NCBI GenBank assembly: GCA_036873755.1
Contig: JAVTVY010017392.1
Location: 496,001 to 560,000 of the forward strand
Reading direction: 5' to 3'
Length of the DNA stretch: 64,000 bases
From: Hanleya hanleyi
Lineage: Eukaryota > Mollusca > Polyplacophora > Lepidopleurida > Hanleyidae
Position 1 is the stretch's first letter, and the number at the start of each line of letters is the position of its first letter. A program made the translations under genes and the position numbers. This document shows, piece by piece, positions 57,279 through 64,000 of this stretch. The notes beneath the pieces are model-generated. The model was not told the origin of the DNA. It saw only the letters and a list, made by a program, of their open reading frames with translations, and made no database searches.

Positions 57279-58361
57279 ATGTTCACTTGTACTACGTGCT
57301 CGAAATCATTCACTCGCCGGCACGACTTGCACCGCCATGAGGCTACCAAGCACGATGGAACCGCCCAGTATAGCTGTACGATATGTAGGCCTACACTGTC
57401 GTTTCAGCGCCCAGATCATTTACAGCGCCATGAACGTTCAATTCATGGGCCACCCAAGCGTCCATGCGAAGAATGTGGTCAACTCTTCAGACGACCCAGT
57501 CAGTTAAAACGGCATGAGCGTTTGATTCATGGTCCGTCACCACGGCAAGAGGGACAACTTTCCACTAAAGAGGCGTCCAGGAGGGGCAGATCCACTGAAG
57601 ATGAACCCGGGGAGAAGAATGCCACTGGTGATGCGATCACGGAGAGCCCGCCTATACCCACAGCCCAGAAAAGCCTAGATATCAAGCCTGTCCCTAGCAT
57701 TACTGTTTCCAGTCATACGCCTGACGACAACGAACATTTTCTGGACGAGCCCATAAATGTTCCCAGCGATCTCTTACCCGAAGATCATCCAGTGAGTGAG
57801 ATGTATCGACGCCATTGGTCCATGATCCGACACTGCTTCCACCGTCATCGCCCTATATTGGATTTGTACAATTTCCGACTGACCGACCTCGCCCGTCTAC
57901 GCAGCTACGTGGAAGCCATCTTCAATGACCAACCTACGTCCTTCACATTAAATGTAGCATTTGGGTACATCTTATGCCATAAGATGACGCGTGAATTGTG
58001 CTATTTCTATTCCAGTGCCATCAACCCAGTGTACGACCATCCTTTCACAATCACCAATCGGGCGTCGTTAGAGACGATGCTGGCTCAACTGGACACTGTG
58101 GATCCCTTGGAATGGGCCTATGAACAGCGTCCCAGCACCAAGTGGATAGTGGAGAGGGTCACCAATGTTACGTTCTTCGTGGTTAAACTGACACACCACC
58201 CCCATCGGATATGTTTCCTCAACGGTATCCTGGCCTGCCCGATGACGATTAGAGCAAACTGTTCAGAGCGAACATGGTCAAAGATGGAACTTTCTGAAAT
58301 GGCGACTTCTGATTGGGCAAGAGTAGCCGAGAATACATCTAACGGACAGGAACGAATATGA
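57279..58361 (+). CDS. Truncated Polinton PolB N-terminal protein, inner right copy
   Basis: This is the mirror of the inner left copy, with 360 residues. The three fingers and conserved block are the same, with a few substitutions (for example YEQRPSTKWIVE). After KLTHHP the frame differs: a small indel makes it run on through what is 3' UTR in the other arm, adding about 45 unrelated residues. Loss of the same point in every copy, just after the V(V/T)KLT motif, shows that the polymerase truncation predates duplication and palindrome formation. A poly(A) signal AATAAA lies at 58462-58467. Confidence 0.75.
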   Translation: MFTCTTCSKSFTRRHDLHRHEATKHDGTAQYSCTICRPTLSFQRPDHLQRHERSIHGPPKRPCEECGQLFRRPSQLKRHERLIHGPSPRQEGQLSTKEASRRGRSTEDEPGEKNATGDAITESPPIPTAQKSLDIKPVPSITVSSHTPDDNEHFLDEPINVPSDLLPEDHPVSEMYRRHWSMIRHCFHRHRPILDLYNFRLTDLARLRSYVEAIFNDQPTSFTLNVAFGYILCHKMTRELCYFYSSAINPVYDHPFTITNRASLETMLAQLDTVDPLEWAYEQRPSTKWIVERVTNVTFFVVKLTHHPHRICFLNGILACPMTIRANCSERTWSKMELSEMATSDWARVAENTSNGQERI

Positions 58362-58471
58362 CAGATGCAAATGGTGGCTTCTGATTGGACAAGAATCTTC
58401 TTGAATTGTAAATATACCCAACGCGGCTCCCCCAGCGAGGGTATGATGTAACACTGGGGAGAATAAACTAT

Positions 58472-58861
58472 ATGAAAAAAAAACTCTTGTTGTTGTTGTT
58501 CGCTCATGTGTCATCCTTGTTGTTGTTGCTGTTGTTGTTCTCTCTGATTGGCAACTACGTGGAAGCCATCTTCAATGACCAAGCTACGTCCTTCAAATTA
58601 AATCTGGCGTTTGGTTATGTGCTGCAGCATAAGGACACAGACCAAGCCCGATATTTTTACCCGAGCAGTAACATCCGGGTATTTGATCAGCCATTCACTA
58701 TCATCAATCGTGCGTCTCTAGAGACGATGCTGGAGAAACTGGACACCGTGGACCCCTTGGAATGGGCCCAACAACAACGCCCCAACACCAAGTGGGCAGT
58801 GGAGAGGGTGACCAATGTTACGTTTTTCGTGACCAAGCTGACCGATCAACCCATCGGATGA
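58472..58861 (+). pseudogene. Outer right PolB-N copy, 5'-deleted; chimeric frame with leucine-rich N-terminus
   Basis: A deletion of about 1.07 kb joins TTGTTCTCTCT (58548) to the middle of the PolB-N block (NYVEAIFNDQATSFKLN). The fingers and promoter of this copy are lost. By chance the new frame from the ATG at 58472 reads MKKKLLLLLFAHVSS followed by a Leu run from the TTG repeat, in frame with the rest of the block to TKLTDQPIG. The N-terminus looks like a signal-anchor. Whether it is transcribed is unknown, because it lies just after the preceding poly(A) signal. Confidence 0.6.
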
Positions 58862-61800
58862 AAGTATTCACCCATGCACTGATAGATACTCAGAATGCAC
58901 AAACAACTATCATGTCTCAACGGTATCCTGGCCTGCCCGACGATGATTAGAATAAACAGTTCAGAGCGAACATGTCCGAAGATGGAACTTTCTGAAATGG
59001 AGACTTCTGATTGGACAAGAATACATCTAACGGACAGGAACGAATATGACAGATGCAAATGGTGGCCTCTGATTGGACAAGAGTCTTCTTGAATTGTAAA
59101 TATACCCAACGCGGCTCCTGCAGCGTGGGTATGATGTAACATTGGGGAGAATAAACTATATGAAAAAACTTCTTGTTGTTGTTGTTCTCTCATGTCTCAT
59201 TTTTGTTGTTGTTGTTATTGTTGCTGTTGTACTGTCTCCGGTCTGTTAAGGTGTAACGACGAACGTCACTGCATTTCGAAGAATGAGTGACAATTCCATG
59301 AAATATCTAGAAAATCAGAGCTTCTGAGCTATTTCACCAGGGCGTTGAAGCATTGAGCTTGGTGTTGGCGGGCGTTGCTACAAGATGACACCTCCCACGA
59401 CGCATTCGGACTGAGAATGGCCCCTCTCTACCCAAAATACCTTCCTTCACTGCCACAAAATGTCCACTTTCGCTACTACTCGTACTGATGACGTCACCGA
59501 TGACGTCACAGATGACGCGGACATCCCTCAAATCGGAATGTACACCCCGAGAGCTACAACATGACACCTCACACGACGCATTCGGATCATGGATGGTCCA
59601 TCTCTACCCCAAACTCACCTCCACACACCTCCAAAATGTCCACTTTACTTACTACTCGTACTGATGACGCCACTGATGACGTCACCGGTGACGTGAACAG
59701 CCCTCAAATCGAGGTCTACACCCCGAGAGCTACAAGATGACACCTTCCAGGATGCATTCGAACCATCTCGAATACCCCATCTCGACCCCAAATACCTTCC
59801 TTCACTGCCCCAAAATGGCCACTTTACTTACTACCACCAACTGCGCATGCGCAGATTAACGCGACTTGCACTTCAAAACACGCCATTCTGACTCTACCCC
59901 ACATAAGCTTCACATGGATACCTCACACGACCCATTCGAACCGAGAATAGCCCATCTCTAACCCAAACACATACCCACATCCCCCCAAAATGCCTACTTT
60001 CTATACTACGGGCCAGTCTGCGCATGCACAGACTATTAAACACGGACGAACCATTAGTGTAGTCAAGTGCTCCTCCACGAGAGCTTCAAAATAAGACCTC
60101 ACTCGACCCAATTGGACCACCAGGGACTCACCTAGACTCCAACATGTTCACCCCGTATGGTCCTATACACCCCTAGCCATGCAGTATAGGCCTATGGGCC
60201 TGCCACTTTCGCTACTACTCGTACTGATGACGTCACCGATGACGTCACAGATGACGCGGACATCCCTCAAATCGGAATGTACACCCCGAGAGCTACAACA
60301 TGACACCTCACACGACGCATTCGGACCATGGATGGTCCCTCTCTACCCCAAACACACCCCTACATAGCACCCAAAATGCCCCCTTTCGCTACTACTCGTA
60401 CTGATGACGTCACTGATGACGTCACAGATGACGCGGACATCCCTTAAATCGGAATGTACACCCCGAGAACTACAAGATGACACCTTCCAGGATGCATTCG
60501 AACCGTGAATAGCCCATCTCGACCCCAAATACCTTCCTTCACTGCCCCAAAATGGCCACTTTACTTACTACAACCAGGCTGCGCATGCGCAGATTAACGC
60601 GACTTGCACTTCAAAACACGCCATTCTGACTCTACCCCACACAAGCTTCACATGGATACCTCACACGACCCATTCGAACCGAGAATAGCCCATCTCTATC
60701 CTAAACACACCCATACATAGCACCCAAAATGCCTACTTTCTATACTACGGGCCAGTCTGCGCATGCGCAGACTATTGAACACGGACGAACCATTAGTGTA
60801 GTCAAGTGTTCCTCCACGAGAGCTTCAAAATAAGACCTCACTCGACCCCATTGGACCACCAGGGACTCACCTAGACTCCAACATGTGCACCCCGTATGGC
60901 CCTATGTACACCTCTAGCCATGCAGTATAGGCCTATGGGCCTACCCAGGCCTTGGTGACTTTTTTCAAAAATTTCACCGATTCGCTCCGCGACCCTTCCT
61001 ATCATGTTCTAAATGTCGAGACGTGAAAAACAAGACCCCACAACCCTACCGCAAATGTCTAGAAGTCCGTTTCCCAGTAGGATAAACATTGAACCTATAC
61101 CCCCAGTATGGGAATATATATTTATATATATATATGTCTATATGGGGCTATATCGTACTTTTTCAAAAATTTCACCGATTTGCTCCGCAACACTTCCCAT
61201 CATGTTCTACATGACGAGACTAAGAAAACGAGACCCTACAACCCTACCGCAAATGTATAGAAGTGGGTTTCCCAGGGGGACAAACATCGGTCCTATACCC
61301 CAGTATGGGCCCATATGTGGCTATATCGTACTTTTTCAAAAATTTCACCGTTTCGCTCGGGGACACTTCCTACCATGTTTGTCTTGACGAGACTAAGAAA
61401 ACGAGACCCCACAACCTATACCGCAAATGTCGAGAAGTAGGTTTCCCAGGATGGTCCTATACCCCCCATACCCCATATAGGCATTTTCCCGAAATTTAGA
61501 ATAAAGTCCGTGTTCCGTATTTTTTCAGGAAAATTGTTACATACACCCACCCTGGAACTAGGGGGAGATAACTCTATTGATAGGCGAGCCCCGTTAAGCC
61601 CGGTGACCTATATACCCCCCATACCCCATATAGGTATTTTCCCGGATTTTTCGATAAAGTCCGAGTTCCGTTTTTTTTTTTTCAGGAAAAATTTAACATG
61701 CACCACCCAGCCATCAAATACCCCTTCATGAATGCTTCACTTTGATACCTCATACAACTCCATTGGACCATTAGGGGCTCCCCTAGCTCCAAAACGGCTA

Positions 61801-62181
61801 TTTTCATACCCTTTGGCCACCGCGCATGCGCAGAATGCCGATAGTTCAATCCCACACCCAGCCCATTAGATGCCCCTTCACCTAAGCTTCACTTTGATAC
61901 CTCACTCGACCCCATCGGACCATTTTATCTAGGGACTACTTTTTCTCCGCGGAAGCTTTTTCCCGCGACCGAATCACCGCCAGACATGACCGCATCACCG
62001 CGGATGAATACATCTGTATACAATTAAAATTAATTAATTAATTTATTTATTGATTTATTCTGTGAAAACATGCAAATGTTCGAATCAAGGGAGATAACCC
62101 GAAATTTGTCAAAAATCAAAAAAGTGCAAACAGTTATCGATCCCGGGAAAATGCGGTCTGTAATAGCCTTTACCTACTACT
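58862..62181. repeat. Right terminal region of element 2
   Basis: It is the reverse complement of 50213-53537 with scattered substitutions, such as TGCGCATGCACAG near 60018 where the left arm has an intact palindrome. It carries the mirrored CRE-like pairs (near 59488, 59680, 60226, 60406) and no gene. Confidence 0.85.
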
Positions 62182-62640
62182 CGCGTTCTAAGAGTTTTCC
62201 CAGAAATAAATTCGAACGTAATGTATGCAGATTTATGGTTCTATTTTCACGTATGTTTCGCATTTATAAGCACTCATCGATATTGGAAAAATCATACTTC
62301 ATGCCAGAATCCATTTGACTATTTAGTTATATTTATCACATAAAAAGAACACATAAAAAACCGATGACCTTTACATGATGGAACATTAGAACCAATATGA
62401 TAGCGATTCATTTACACAAAGCTAACATGAGCGATCGTCACAGCCTGACAGGCGAGGGGCCAGGGGCCGCCTAGGCCCCGGAAGCTCCAGGGTCTCCGGT
62501 TGCCGGAGATACGTTTTACCCGTTTTCTCGGAAACAAATCTGAACACAATGTATATAGATCTATGGTTCTATTTTCACATTTGTTTCGCATAAACCCGCA
62601 TCGATATTGAAGAATATGCCGGACTCCATTTGACTTCCTG
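62182..62640 (+). repeat. Direct repeat units right of element 2
   Basis: They continue the host repeat cut by the element: the duplicated CGCGTT is followed by CTAAGAGTTTTCC. The next unit starts GGGGCCAGGGGCCGCCTAGG near 62456. They match the units at 49.5-50.2 kb in the same orientation. Confidence 0.8.
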
Positions 62641-64000
62641 GTTCGACACAAACAAAACGGGCCTTTTACACACCACTACACGTCTAGGCACTCTATCTGT
62701 AATTTTTATGTTTTGTTTTTATTTTATGTTTTTATGCTTTTTTTATTTTGTTTTTGTTTTCTCTGTTTTTGTTTTTTGTTTTTTCTTTTGCTTTTTCTTC
62801 TGTTTTAATTTTTGGCGCGGCCAAGGGGGGCGGTTCGTTCGCACCGGACCTCCCCCCCCCCCAACGACGCCCCTGGTGTTTTACCGGATTCTGTTCGGCC
62901 TTCATCCGGCGGTGAACAGACTCGAGAAATCTGATTAATTACAGGTATTCATACCTCTTCTGGAACAGATATTGCCTGAGCTTACAAAATATTTTGGTAT
63001 GAATAACTTTCGTATCATACAAGAGGTGTGGTGGATCTGAAATGTTGAACAAGTAGTTCATCACATGACTCGAAAATGGCGAGTTACGTTGGGGTTACGT
63101 CGGTGGACTTTAGCTGATTGGCTGACGAAGTCACGTGGTATTGCTTTATGGAAATTCCCTCCTGCAATTGCCGAAAGTAGGCTGAACATGGATACACACG
63201 ATCCCAGGGTCAGTCTTACCGCGTATAGATGACCGAGATGGTTACAGGTTGTTGCTTGCTGGTCTCAACTACGCGACACTACCGAGTTAATCGTTTCCGG
63301 AATTGAATATCAGGCAGGCCAAAATCCTCACTTTTTCGAGAAACGAAAATGATGATCCTTTATGGCGATAAAATTTTGCACGTCTTTCATTTTCAATTTC
63401 AATAGCTCACTTGCCTCCTGGAATAATGGCATGAGTGTGCCCATTTGGAAAATATATAATTTTACAGGGGTTTTCTTAAAGATTTCACATATATTTAAGG
63501 CCGAAGACCCGAACCCATGTCTATTTTTAATCGCACATCATTTAGGTGTGGAATGCACCCTATACCAGCGCCGTTCACTCCGTTGTTCTAAAGAATAAAG
63601 CCAGACACACGGTACCATGCAGGTGGTAGTTAAGGAATTAAGAATTTCTGTGAAGGAATGACATTTTGTCACTACAGGGACAGAATGTCAACTTACGATG
63701 AACGATTGGATCATTGGTAGAAATCTGAAATGAAGGAGTAGAATGGTTGATTAGACAAACAAACAAACAATCAAAAGTACACATCCTGTACATATAAATT
63801 TCTGAAAAAATATATATATGGGTTGAGACGCTGCCTCATTCAGGAGATGAACAAACAAAAATTAATGTGATGTGAAATAAAATAATTTTTGCCCACTTTT
63901 CATCGCGAAAAAGCAGAAATTTTGAAGAAATATGACAAACTTCATTTTCCTGGTAGGCCTCGTGGCCGCCATTTTGAATTTACCCATGATCCTCTGCTCG
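62641..64000. other. Gene-free end of the window
   Basis: A T-rich tract (TTTTATGTTTTGTTTTT type) spans 62695-62812, and poly-C lies at 62851-62861. The segment 63862-64000 is a direct copy of 24880-25025, including TTTTCATCGCGAAAAAGCAG. A hydrophobic frame at 62630-62938 is a by-product of the T-rich tract. Confidence 0.5.

Larger units (their letters stand above)
50213..62181. mobile_element. Element 2: 12-kb palindromic Polinton derivative
   Basis: The element starts AGTAGTAGGTAAAGGC and ends GCCTTTACCTACTACT. It is flanked by CGCGTT at 50207-50212 and 62182-62187, the 6-bp duplication expected of a Polinton integrase. The two arms (50213-56756 and 56769-62181) are near-identical reverse complements. 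The right arm is about 1.1 kb shorter, mainly from one deletion at 58549. Its ends share the GCGGAAGCTTTTTC, ACCGCATCACCGC and GATACCTCACTCGACCC modules with element 1. Only the N-terminal part of PolB is encoded; no integrase, ATPase or capsid gene is present. Confidence 0.85.

Overview
The window looks like a repeat-dense, intron-bearing metazoan chromosome segment, most likely from a marine mollusc and probably a gastropod. The clues are spliced genes with GT-AG introns, AATAAA poly(A) signals, GGGAGATAAC and TGACCTTTGACC motifs, a SINE-like tail ending in CACTCACTCAC, GGACGGACGG tracts, and Polinton/Maverick, Crypton, Ty3/gypsy, Harbinger-like and fold-back elements. No bacterial or CRISPR feature is present. 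The organism assignment is inference from repeat content.

Layout. 1-5.7 kb: a two-exon minus-strand gene of a recurrent invertebrate transposase-like family, with a coiled coil and a C-terminal Tudor/SH3-like segment, broken by three frameshifts. 8.2-12.5 kb: the 3' end of a Ty3/gypsy-like element (integrase remnant, a C2H2 zinc-finger ORF, then a long LTR-like region with a TATA box and a ~145-bp tandem repeat). 12.5-25.5 kb: mostly non-coding, with two candidate host exons on the minus strand, a 2.9-kb fold-back element, a Harbinger-like element with a TTA target duplication, a Crypton-type tyrosine recombinase remnant and a 136-bp palindrome.

25.5-37.9 kb (element 1): a Polinton/Maverick (adintovirus-like) provirus with long inverted terminal repeats. 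It carries a small membrane protein, two tandem PC4-like proteins, a chromodomain integrase, a mucin-like membrane protein, packaging ATPase, two core/pVI-like proteins, a Pro-rich structural protein, penton-like minor capsid, double-jelly-roll major capsid and adenain-like protease. It has no DNA polymerase B. Most large genes are broken by frameshifts, a nonsense codon or an inserted ~345-bp element, so it is a relic unless some indels are sequencing errors.

37.9-50.2 kb: satellite and inverted-repeat country. It holds an alternating-orientation repeat array, a 157-bp satellite with a ~1.57-kb higher-order period, several MITEs and a 21-bp minisatellite.

50,213-62,181 (element 2): the most striking object. 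It is a nearly perfect 12-kb palindrome bounded by an exact 6-bp target duplication (CGCGTT). Its ends are homologous to those of element 1. Each arm carries only the N-terminal zinc-finger part of a Polinton-type DNA polymerase B, duplicated, each intact copy with its own TATA box, plus arrays of NRF-1-like and CRE-like sites. It resembles an integrated snap-back (defective-interfering-like) derivative of a protein-primed virus-like element, mobilised in trans. Elements 1 and 2 are complementary: one has capsid and integrase but no polymerase, the other has polymerase fragments and ends only.
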